A stretch of DNA of 6,269 nucleotides from the NCBI GenBank assembly GCA_938084875.1, contig CALKFX010000045.1, positions 1 to 6,269 on the forward strand, written 5' to 3'. Source of the DNA: an uncultured Flavobacteriales bacterium (GTDB lineage Bacteria > Bacteroidota > Bacteroidia > Flavobacteriales_D > Parvicellaceae). The notes under the pieces are model-generated. The model saw only the letters and a list, made by a program, of their open reading frames with translations, had not been told where the DNA came from and did no database searches. Below, one piece after another: positions 1-6,256 of this stretch. The position numbers and the translations under genes were made by a program. Each line of letters starts with the position of its first letter. Positions within the stretch are counted from its first letter, which is position 1.

Positions 1-444
1 TTAGAACTCGCTAAAGAGTTCGAATCTGTTGTTGGAAGACGACCAAGAATAATGGTTGCTAAAATGGGGCAAGATGGTCACGATAGAGGAGCAAAAATTG
101 TTGCTACATCTTTTGCAGATATTGGTTTTGATGTAGATATCGGATCTCTATTTCAAACACCAAAAGAAGTTGCTAAAAGTGCTATTGAAAATGATGTTCA
201 TATTATTGGAGTTTCTTCTCTTGCAGCTGGGCATCTTTCCTTGATTCCGGAACTACTAAAAGAACTGAAAAAAGTTAATAGAGAAGATATTATGATTATA
301 GTTGGTGGTGTTGTTCCAAAAAAAGATTACCAATTACTTTTTGATATGGGAGTTGCTGCAGTATTTGGTCCTGGAACAGTCATTTCTGAAGCTGCGCAGG
401 ATATTATTAAAATTATGTTAAGAGGTTTCTTGAAAAATGAGTAA
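1..444 (+). CDS. scpA: Methylmalonyl-CoA mutase large subunit, C-terminal cobalamin-binding domain (5'-truncated by window edge)
   Basis: The reading frame is open from base 1, so this is the last 147 residues of a longer gene and the ATG at 52 is internal, not a start. The enzyme interconverts (R)-methylmalonyl-CoA and succinyl-CoA in the cytoplasm using adenosylcobalamin, in propionate and branched-chain/odd-chain carbon metabolism. Seen directly: the B12-binding signature DGHDRG (fragment residues 25-30), whose His27 is the expected lower axial cobalt ligand, then GVSSLAAGH (70-78) matching the SxL element, and IVGGVVP (100-106) holding the GG element. The order and spacing match the Rossmann-like B12 domain that ends the large (catalytic) chain of this mutase. 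The substrate-binding TIM barrel lies upstream, outside the window. The domain alone could belong to a related acyl-CoA mutase, but flanking stretches such as KMGQDGHDRGAK and FGPGTV are typical of methylmalonyl-CoA mutase. The alternative symbol is mutB. The stop overlaps the next gene. Confidence 0.93.
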   Translation, partial: LELAKEFESVVGRRPRIMVAKMGQDGHDRGAKIVATSFADIGFDVDIGSLFQTPKEVAKSAIENDVHIIGVSSLAAGHLSLIPELLKELKKVNREDIMIIVGGVVPKKDYQLLFDMGVAAVFGPGTVISEAAQDIIKIMLRGFLKNE

Positions 445-877
445 TAAAAAATCAAAAAAAATAATACTTAAACAATTGGAATATCCTAGCAAAGTACTCA
501 TTGCTTGGAGAGAAGCTATAGGAGGTAATGTTGAATTTAGAGATTTTTTAATTAGAAGTCCCTACAAGGAGCTAGGTATATTTTGTTTTGCTATTTTAAA
601 TGATAAAAAATCTAGAAAATGGTTGCTTGATAATAACTATGGTCACCTACTTGCAACCATTGAGGGAATTGAAGGTAAAGATTCAGCATTGGTATTTCTT
701 AAAAAAAATGGATTTGATTTATTATTCCACTTTGCAAGAAGTGCAGACTCTTGGAAAGATTCACAAATTTGGTTGCAAAAAAAAGACAAACTATTATATG
801 CTATTTCTTTAAAAATAGAATATGTAAAGGATGAAATTGAATTAAGAAATCAAGATCCACACAAAATAAATCCATAA
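437..877 (+). CDS. Hypothetical protein with four 25-residue repeats, overlapping the mutase gene
   Basis: I do not recognise this 146-residue family. The ATG at 437 is the natural start: it overlaps the mutase stop (ATGAGTAA, 8 shared bases), and a weak purine-rich AAGAGG lies 11 bases upstream at 420-425. This layout suggests translation coupled to the mutase gene. No signal peptide or membrane span is visible, so it is probably cytoplasmic. The N-terminus is very basic (MSNKKSKK) and the C-terminus polar (KDEIELRNQDPHKINP). Residues 31-130 show an exact 25-residue period: aromatic-Leu pairs at F37-L38, W62-L63, F87-L88 and W112-L113, with aromatics six residues later at Y43, Y68 and F93. 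That pattern suggests a small helical repeat fold. Placement behind a B12-dependent mutase could mean a role linked to that enzyme, but nothing in the sequence proves it. It is not a MeaB-type GTPase, because no P-loop is present. The gene ends directly against the stop of the convergent gene. Confidence 0.85.
   Translation: MSNKKSKKIILKQLEYPSKVLIAWREAIGGNVEFRDFLIRSPYKELGIFCFAILNDKKSRKWLLDNNYGHLLATIEGIEGKDSALVFLKKNGFDLLFHFARSADSWKDSQIWLQKKDKLLYAISLKIEYVKDEIELRNQDPHKINP
527..826 (+). repeat. Four imperfect 25-residue (75-base) protein repeats
   Basis: Residues 31-130 of the protein starting at 437 split into four units of exactly 25 residues with no gaps. Equivalent positions are F37/W62/F87/W112 followed by L38/L63/L88/L113, then Y43/Y68/F93/K118, then L46/L71/L96/Y121. 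The last unit is the most diverged. The similarity is at the level of residue class and is not obvious in the DNA, so the repeat is old and not a recent tandem duplication. Confidence 0.6.
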
Positions 878-1414
878 CTAGCGAATTAATTGAATAGCTT
901 CTGCAGCATCAATAATGTCTTCTGCAACAGAATCTTTTTCAGCTTGTTCTATTTCATTTTCTATTTCTTCAATAGTTTTTGCTGGTTCATGAGAATTTTC
1001 ATTATGAGTTGAATCTGATGCATGAACTTCAGAGGAATTTGATTCTTCATCGTGGCTTTCTTCACCGCCCATTGTCAAGTAAAAGCCAAAACCTCCACCG
1101 CCTAATGCAAGTATTAAACCAACTATTATAAATAATTTCTTTTGGCTCTTCTTAGGATTTGAAGCTTCAGAACTAGATTCTAAGACTATTTCTTTTTGTT
1201 CTGTATTTACTGAAGAGCTAACAGACTTTTTAACTGGTGGGGAAAGATCTTTAACTTTTAGTTTTTTAGGTCCCCCTTTAGCATAAATCTCTTCTAATCT
1301 AGCCATAACAGCATCTTCATCTCCTCTAAAGGTTCTGGTTATTCTTTTGGCTAAGTAATAGCGATCTGGATCGTTTTTTAAGAAAAAATTTTGAACTTTT
1401 ACTAAATATGACAT
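878..1414 (-). CDS. Hypothetical single-pass membrane protein with acidic, His-containing C-terminal region
   Basis: I do not recognise this 178-residue protein. Residues 1-50 form a compact, charged, probably helical domain (NDPDRYYLAKRI, then FRGDEDAVMARLEEIYAKGGP). Residues 51-92 are a Lys/Ser-rich linker. Residues 94-115 are one hydrophobic segment with a GGGG run at 105-108. Residues 118-145 are rich in Glu, Asp, Ser, Asn and His (H121, H131, H137, H142), and 147-178 is an acidic helix-like tail. Lys residues K88, K89, K92 and K93 just before the span suggest, by the positive-inside rule, that the N-terminus is cytoplasmic and the C-terminus periplasmic. There is no cleavable signal peptide. 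The start at 1414 gives the whole N-terminal domain; A8 precedes it instead of a clear Shine-Dalgarno site. It lies 63 bases behind the DUF2797 gene and is the last gene of the gyrA-led cluster. Its TAG stop touches the convergent gene's TAA. Confidence 0.82.
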   Translation of the reverse strand: MSYLVKVQNFFLKNDPDRYYLAKRITRTFRGDEDAVMARLEEIYAKGGPKKLKVKDLSPPVKKSVSSSVNTEQKEIVLESSSEASNPKKSQKKLFIIVGLILALGGGGFGFYLTMGGEESHDEESNSSEVHASDSTHNENSHEPAKTIEEIENEIEQAEKDSVAEDIIDAAEAIQLIR

Positions 1415-1477
1415 AATTGATCTTTTTTTTAAATATATAAAAACTAATAATAAATAAGATGTTACTGGTTAATTATT

Positions 1478-2290
1478 TCAATAGGAAAGTTCTATTAAAT
1501 ATCCAGAATGTCTTCTTACATTAAAAACTAAGTCATTCTCAAATAATAAATATTGCCCTTTAATTCCCACTAATTTTTCTTCGATTTCTGAAACTTTGTC
1601 TAAAGTTAAAGATTTTACTTTTTTTGGATATTTTATTACTGGGAAATTAATATTATATAAGCTTTCATCTTTTACTAGATACTGTTTAAATCCTTCTTCT
1701 ACATAAGGGATTAACTCTTCTCTTAAAGAGATTAAAGAATCTTGATTAATTTCATTTTGAAGCATTTTTCTCCAGTTGGTTTTATCACTAACATGTTTTT
1801 TTAATGAAATTTCTATTGCACCTGCTGCTTGTCTGTAAGGTACTCTTGCTATAATAAGTGCTTGGATAGCACCTTGGTCAATCCATCGGGTTGGAATTTG
1901 ACTTTCTTTGGTAACACCAACCTTGTTTCCAGCTGTTTTAGACAAGTAAACAATGTGGGGCTTCATATGGTGTTCCATTTCCCAATCGTAATCTCTGAGA
2001 GCGACTCCTAAATGAATTTTACTTAGTTCTGGTCTAATAATACTTTCTACTGCTAAAGGAGAGGATTTAAAGGCATCGTAAGACATACCTTCACCATAAG
2101 CTTTTCTAATTTTTTTACCAGTAACAACACAGTTTATAATTCCAGAAAAAGAAATTTTAATAGTGCTACCTATTAAATTGTTTAAATTTACTTTTAAAGA
2201 CGGAGTAGTAGAGTCGTAAAGGGGCAAAGCATATTCTACTTCATCTTTAAGTTCAGAGTGCATCTTTCTAATATTACCATAATGGTTCAT
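1478..2290 (-). CDS. DUF2797 family protein, cysteine-poor variant
   Basis: This 270-residue protein has unknown function. The family is recognised from PHIVYLSKTAGNKVGVT (residues 111-127), QIPTRWIDQGA (131-141), PYRQAAGAIE (151-160) and DKTNWRKML (169-177), all hallmark stretches of DUF2797. Many members, as I recall them, carry two Cys pairs in the N-terminal part. Here the matching region reads CVVTGKK (54-60) and GMSYDAF (68-74), so only C54 remains and the other three positions are T57, S70 and A73. A zinc site there is therefore unlikely, though the rest of the domain is intact. The central VY...KVGVT...R...E arrangement resembles the GIY-YIG/T5orf172 nuclease fold; that is my inference, not an established assignment. 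No signal peptide or membrane span is visible. It starts 27 bases behind the TPR gene and is probably co-transcribed with gyrA. No Shine-Dalgarno site is evident. Confidence 0.88.
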   Translation of the reverse strand: MNHYGNIRKMHSELKDEVEYALPLYDSTTPSLKVNLNNLIGSTIKISFSGIINCVVTGKKIRKAYGEGMSYDAFKSSPLAVESIIRPELSKIHLGVALRDYDWEMEHHMKPHIVYLSKTAGNKVGVTKESQIPTRWIDQGAIQALIIARVPYRQAAGAIEISLKKHVSDKTNWRKMLQNEINQDSLISLREELIPYVEEGFKQYLVKDESLYNINFPVIKYPKKVKSLTLDKVSEIEEKLVGIKGQYLLFENDLVFNVRRHSGYLIELSY

Positions 2291-2317
2291 AGAAGAGTTA
2301 TCAAATTTTGGATTAAA

Positions 2318-3610
2318 TTAAAGAGACTCAATTTGTTTCTTAATCCTAGAATAGTTTTCCATGTCATCTAAGTTAAAATACAAACTTTTAAGTACTTTAA
2401 GTGTTGATTCATCATTTGGGGAATAAGATAAAACCCTCTCTAATAATGGAATTGCTTTTTTAAGCATATCATCGGCTTTTTTCATTTCAGACTCATATTT
2501 ATCGCCTGAATAATCTCCTGCTACCGATTTATAAGTAATTGATTGGTTATAATAAAGAGCTCCAAGATTATAATACGCATCTACATAAGTACTGTCTAGT
2601 TTAATAGCATTTTCATAACCAGAGATAGCCTTATTCATATATTGAAAAGCAACCTCATGTTTATTTTCATCGTGGTATTTGTTAGAAATATTATCATAAG
2701 TAACACCAATATTAAAATGTAAAATTTTATTAGTTGGATTAGATTCAATGGCATTTTCAAGAGCCAATTGAGCTTTTTCGTTATTGCCTTTAGAATACCA
2801 ATAATTAAATTCTTCAATATTCAGAACATAGTCTTTAGGATATCTTTCTTTTCCTTCAGCAATTATATTTAAAATTTGTTCTTCATCTTTAGTTTCACTT
2901 GCATTAAGTACTCTAATCATAGATTGGTACATCTCTGCTCCCTTACCATAATTATTATCTGCACACATCTTATAATATTTAAAAGCTTCGTCTGTTTTTT
3001 TTAATTTTTCAGAGGAAAGAGCTGCATTAATCATAGCAAGAGTATCTGTTAGAGATAAAACATTATACATTTCAATAGCCATTTTAAAGGAGCTAAAGGC
3101 ATTTTCATAATTCTTTTTAATAAAATTGTCAACACCAACATTAATAGATTGATTTCTGTAAGTCATCATCTTGTTTTTAATATCTGATGTCCATTGTTTT
3201 TTAATGTCTAGTTCTAAACATTTAGAAAAAGAACCAAAGGTAGATTCCTTCATTTTTTCTTCACCCAAAGCAGAAACTTCATTAAAAATTGAGGAATTGT
3301 AGGAAGACATCATCCAGTAATCTAAATAAATTACACCTCTGTAAAAATACATTTTAGTTTCGTCTTTGGTCTTTACAAATGGAGTTTGTAATTGTTTTGC
3401 ATAAGACTCATCAATTGCTTTTTTTGCTTTAAGTAATATTGGAGTATTTTTTGCTAATTGAAGAGATCTTAAAGTAGAATCTGGAATAGAAATCCATGAA
3501 CTATTGTAATTGTTTCTAAACTCAGTAGCAGCTTCTGTTAACTGAATTTTTTGAGCGCTTCCAATTAAAGTTAAAACTATTAGTTGTCCTAAAATAAAGT
3601 ATTTTTTCAT
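2318..3610 (-). CDS. Secreted tetratricopeptide (TPR) repeat protein downstream of gyrA
   Basis: This 430-residue protein is exported. MKKYFILGQLIVLTLIGSAQ has a Lys n-region, a hydrophobic core and a likely signal peptidase I cut after A19, giving mature QKIQ..., a common pattern in Bacteroidota. There is no lipobox Cys, so it is predicted to be periplasmic and not a lipoprotein. Helical repeat units run from about residue 155 to 430. The clearest TPR is VDAYYNLGALYYNQ (343-356) pairing with KKAIPLLERVLSYSPND (384-400). Others are near 168-182, 204-215, 277-293 and 297-340. Two of them contain insertions (about 309-325 and 357-380) that lengthen the unit beyond 34 residues. Residues 25-150 are helical without clear TPRs. 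TPRs usually bind other proteins; no partner or enzymatic motif is visible. It starts 10 bases after the gyrA stop, an arrangement I recall from other flavobacteria, which points to co-transcription. Confidence 0.9.
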   Translation of the reverse strand: MKKYFILGQLIVLTLIGSAQKIQLTEAATEFRNNYNSSWISIPDSTLRSLQLAKNTPILLKAKKAIDESYAKQLQTPFVKTKDETKMYFYRGVIYLDYWMMSSYNSSIFNEVSALGEEKMKESTFGSFSKCLELDIKKQWTSDIKNKMMTYRNQSINVGVDNFIKKNYENAFSSFKMAIEMYNVLSLTDTLAMINAALSSEKLKKTDEAFKYYKMCADNNYGKGAEMYQSMIRVLNASETKDEEQILNIIAEGKERYPKDYVLNIEEFNYWYSKGNNEKAQLALENAIESNPTNKILHFNIGVTYDNISNKYHDENKHEVAFQYMNKAISGYENAIKLDSTYVDAYYNLGALYYNQSITYKSVAGDYSGDKYESEMKKADDMLKKAIPLLERVLSYSPNDESTLKVLKSLYFNLDDMENYSRIKKQIESL

Positions 3611-3620
3611 TGTTTAAGTA

Positions 3621-6218
3621 TTATTCGTTATCGTTGGTTGAATCATCGTTAGATGAATCCGTTGAAATATCGTTTAAATCTGTAGAATTACCTAAATCGT
3701 CAGTAGTTGAATTTTCAGTTCCTTCAATACTTTCATCGATTATTTCCTCATCGTCGTCTTTTTCAACTTTTGCAACGGCTGCAATCTGGTCTTTTCCTTT
3801 AAGATTTATCAATTTAACTCCTTGAGTAGCTCTTCCTTGTGATCTTATATCTGCTACATGCATTCTAATAGTTAATCCTGACTTATTTATAATCATTAAA
3901 TCATCTTCATCGGTAACAGATTTAATAGCAATTAAATTTCCTGTTTTTTCTGTAACATTAAGTGTTTTAACTCCTTTTCCTCCCCTATTGGTTACTCGAT
4001 AAATTGGTTCGTTGGTTTCTGGATCGTTAAGTAAAGTTCTTTTTCCATATCCATTTTCAGAAACAACCATAATAGTTCTAGAAAAATCTTGGGCACATAC
4101 CATTCCAATAACTTCATCTCCTTCAGAAAGAGTAATACCTCTAACACCTGATGCAGTTCTTCCCATTGAACGAACTTTAGATTCATTAAATCTAATAGCT
4201 CTTCCAGATTTAATTGCCATTAGAATTTCACTTTCTCCATTTGTTAATTTAGCTTCTAGTAATTCATCACCTTCTCTAATTCCTATGGCGTTAATACCAT
4301 TGGTTCTTGGTCTAGAATAAGCCTCTAAACTCGTTTTTTTAATAATTCCCTTTTTGGTACACATTATAATATAATTATTAGATGTATACTCTTCATCTTT
4401 TAAATCTTTAACAACTACATAACCTTTTACTTTATCGTCTTGTTCAATGTTGATAAGGTTTTGAATAGCTCTACCTTTTGCTGCCTTGTTGCCTTCTGGA
4501 ACTTCGAAAATACGCATCCAAAAACATTTACCTTTTTCTGTAAAAATTAAAAGCCAGTTGTGGTTGGTTGCTACAAATAACTCTTGTAAGAAATCTTTAT
4601 CTCTTGTAGCAGAACCTTTAGACCCTACTCCACCTCTATTTTGAACTTTATATTCGTTAAGGCTAGTTCTTTTAATGTATCCAGCATGAGAAATTGTAAT
4701 TGCAACTTCTTCATTTGGAATTAAATCCTCAATCTTCATTTCATTGGCGGAATATTCAATGATTGATCTTCTTTCATCACCAAATTTTTTCTTTACTTCT
4801 TCCAATTCAGACTTAATAATATCCATTCTTCTGTCTTCTCTGTTAAGAATGTCTTTTAAATCTTCAATTACTTTCAATAAATCATTGTATTCTGCTCTTA
4901 ATTTATCTTGTTCTAGGCCCGTTAATTGTCTTAACCTCATTTCAACAATAGCTCTAGATTGAAGATCAGATAATTTAAACTTACTCATCAATTTTTCTCT
5001 TGCCTCATCAGGGCTCTTTGAGGCTCTAATTAAAGCAATAACCTCGTCAATATTATCTGAGGCAATAATTAAACCTTCCAATATATGAGCTCTGTCTTCA
5101 GCTTTTTTAAGTTCAAATTTAGATCTTCTGATAACCACTTCATGTCGGTGGTCTACAAAATGAACAATTAAGTCTTTTAGGTTTAAAACAACTGGCCTAC
5201 CCTTCACTAAAGCAATGTTATTTACTGAGAATGAGGTTTGTAGAGAAGTGTACTTAAATAATTTATTTAAAACAACATTAGGAATAGCATCTCTTTTAAT
5301 CTCGTATACGATTCTCATCCCGTTTCTATCTGATTCATCTCTTATTTCTGAAATACCAACTAACTTGCCTTCACTTACCAAAGCAGCAGTCTTTTGTATC
5401 ATATCTGCTTTATTTACCTGATATGGAATTTCAGTCACTATTATCGCTTCTCTATTTTCTCTAATCTCTTCAATAGTGGCTTTTGCTCTCATTACAATTC
5501 TACCCTTTCCCTCATGAAAAGCATTTTTCACACCTTCGTATCCATAAATAGTCCCGCCAGTAGGAAAATCAGGAGCTTTAATGAATTCCATCAATCCATC
5601 TATGTCAATTTCTTTGTTATTAATATATGCTATCGTACCATCTATAACTTCAGTTAAATTATGAGGAGCCATATTGGTAGCCATACCAACTGCAATTCCT
5701 GAAGATCCATTAACTAATAAGTTAGGTATTCTGGTTGGCAGCACTGATGGCTCACTAAGAGAATCATCAAAATTTGGTGAAAAATCGACTGTATCTTTTT
5801 CTAAATCTGAAAGCAACTCTTCAGCAGTTCTTTTAAGTCTTGCTTCAGTATATCGCATAGCAGCAGGGCTATCTCCATCCACCGAGCCGAAGTTACCTTG
5901 GCCATCTACCAGCGGATATCTTAAAGACCAATTCTGAGCCATTCTGACCATAGTGTCATAAACAGAGGAATCCCCGTGTGGGTGATACTTACCTAAAACA
6001 TCCCCAACAATTCTAGCTGATTTCCTAAAAGAACTGTTAGATCTTACACCAAGTTCAAGCATTCCGTAAAGAACTCTTCTGTGAACAGGCTTTAAACCAT
6101 CTCTCACATCAGGTAGTGCTCTAGAAACGATAACAGACATTGAATAATCAATGTAAGCTGTCTTCATTTCATCCTCAATACTTACAGGAATAATTCTTTC
6201 TCCACTCTGTTCGCTCAT
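3621..6218 (-). CDS. gyrA: DNA gyrase subunit A
   Basis: Complete at 865 residues (E. coli GyrA has 875). With GyrB it forms the A2B2 type II topoisomerase that introduces negative supercoils using ATP. The N-terminal winged-helix domain contains the catalytic tyrosine Y123 in AAMRYTEARL (codon at 5850-5852). The quinolone-resistance region HPHGDSSVYDTM (79-90) has Ser84 and Asp88 at the positions of E. coli Ser83 and Asp87, the sensitive-type residues. The tower (about 160-340) and the coiled coil with hydrophobic hinge (about 365-495) follow. The C-terminal DNA-wrapping pinwheel (about 500-815) shows six box-like motifs: QNRGGVG (526), KGRAIQ (581), RPRTNGI (636), MGRTASG (685), TNRGGKG (743) and QGRATQG (794). 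The GyrA-box, canonically QRRGGKG, marks gyrase as opposed to topoisomerase IV ParC. Residues 821-865 form an acidic tail. The start is supported by MSEQSGERIIPVSIEDEMK aligning with known GyrA N-termini. It heads the minus-strand cluster. Confidence 0.98.
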   Translation of the reverse strand: MSEQSGERIIPVSIEDEMKTAYIDYSMSVIVSRALPDVRDGLKPVHRRVLYGMLELGVRSNSSFRKSARIVGDVLGKYHPHGDSSVYDTMVRMAQNWSLRYPLVDGQGNFGSVDGDSPAAMRYTEARLKRTAEELLSDLEKDTVDFSPNFDDSLSEPSVLPTRIPNLLVNGSSGIAVGMATNMAPHNLTEVIDGTIAYINNKEIDIDGLMEFIKAPDFPTGGTIYGYEGVKNAFHEGKGRIVMRAKATIEEIRENREAIIVTEIPYQVNKADMIQKTAALVSEGKLVGISEIRDESDRNGMRIVYEIKRDAIPNVVLNKLFKYTSLQTSFSVNNIALVKGRPVVLNLKDLIVHFVDHRHEVVIRRSKFELKKAEDRAHILEGLIIASDNIDEVIALIRASKSPDEAREKLMSKFKLSDLQSRAIVEMRLRQLTGLEQDKLRAEYNDLLKVIEDLKDILNREDRRMDIIKSELEEVKKKFGDERRSIIEYSANEMKIEDLIPNEEVAITISHAGYIKRTSLNEYKVQNRGGVGSKGSATRDKDFLQELFVATNHNWLLIFTEKGKCFWMRIFEVPEGNKAAKGRAIQNLINIEQDDKVKGYVVVKDLKDEEYTSNNYIIMCTKKGIIKKTSLEAYSRPRTNGINAIGIREGDELLEAKLTNGESEILMAIKSGRAIRFNESKVRSMGRTASGVRGITLSEGDEVIGMVCAQDFSRTIMVVSENGYGKRTLLNDPETNEPIYRVTNRGGKGVKTLNVTEKTGNLIAIKSVTDEDDLMIINKSGLTIRMHVADIRSQGRATQGVKLINLKGKDQIAAVAKVEKDDDEEIIDESIEGTENSTTDDLGNSTDLNDISTDSSNDDSTNDNE
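3624..3758 (-). other. gyrA: Acidic, low-complexity C-terminal tail of GyrA
   Basis: This segment encodes residues 821-865, which follow the last pinwheel blade. By count it has 18 Asp or Glu and no Lys or Arg in 45 residues; most of the rest are Ser, Thr and Asn. It is predicted to be disordered. In E. coli an acidic GyrA tail modulates DNA wrapping by the C-terminal domain, so a similar role is plausible here but not shown. Confidence 0.8.
4623..4643 (-). other. gyrA: GyrA-box (QNRGGVG) in the gyrA C-terminal domain
   Basis: This segment encodes residues 526-532, QNRGGVG, at the place of the canonical QRRGGKG heptapeptide in the first pinwheel blade. The box is needed for wrapping DNA and introducing negative supercoils. 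Two of the three basic residues of the E. coli version are replaced (R to N and K to V); the RGG core is kept. A second near-canonical copy, TNRGGKG (residues 743-749), is encoded at 3972-3992. Confidence 0.85.
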
Positions 6219-6248
6219 AATCTTTAATATTTATGTTTTTAAGATAAA

Positions 6249-6256
6249 CGAAAGTA
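6249..6256 (-). promoter_or_regulatory. Possible -7 promoter element upstream of gyrA
   Basis: On the minus strand this reads TACTTTCG, matching the Bacteroidota -7 consensus TAnnTTTG at five of six defined positions. It lies 30 bases before the gyrA ATG, leaving room for a short leader. The matching -33 element (TTTG/TTG) would fall outside the window, so only half of the promoter can be judged. In AT-rich DNA such a match can arise by chance. Confidence 0.25.

Noticed and set aside
52..54. ATG at 52 as the start of a stand-alone B12-binding small protein
   Set aside because: The same frame is open to base 1 and the upstream residues (EFESVVGRRPRI) match the linker that precedes this domain in the full mutase, so the gene is cut by the window edge.
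600..812. Second-frame open reading frame of 70 codons inside the repeat protein gene
   Set aside because: It lies wholly inside the 437-877 frame, which has a coupled start, a coherent repeat pattern and full length to the junction.
880..899. Partly palindromic segment AGCGAATTAATTGAATAGCT at the convergent junction, as a possible bidirectional terminator
   Set aside because: Only the outer three pairs and a few inner pairs match, the stem is AT-rich with mismatches, it lacks a following T-run, and it lies inside the last codons of the minus-strand gene.
1439..1446. Minus-strand TAGTTTTT in the gap before the membrane protein gene, as a -7 promoter box
   Set aside because: It resembles TAnnTTTG apart from the last base, but no TTG-type -33 element is found at a suitable distance and the gap is so AT-rich that chance matches are expected.
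1461..1477. Short inverted sequence around GTTACTGGTTAA after the DUF2797 stop, as a terminator
   Set aside because: Only about three outer bases pair; no real stem forms.
3610..3825. Plus-strand open frame of 71 codons opposite the gyrA 3' end
   Set aside because: Its Ser/Val-rich product is simply the complement of the Asp/Glu/Ser-rich GyrA tail. It has no family resemblance, and the opposite strand is clearly coding.
4012..5937. Several plus-strand open frames of 68 to 102 codons opposite gyrA (for example at 4012-4320 and 5674-5937)
   Set aside because: They lie antisense to well-conserved GyrA sequence and their products have no recognisable domain; stop-free antisense runs are expected over a conserved gene.
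5948..5985. Ser85 in the quinolone-resistance region, where E. coli has Ala84, as a resistance change
   Set aside because: Ser at this place is normal in GyrA of other bacteria, such as Gram-positives, and the two key positions Ser84 and Asp88 are of the sensitive type.
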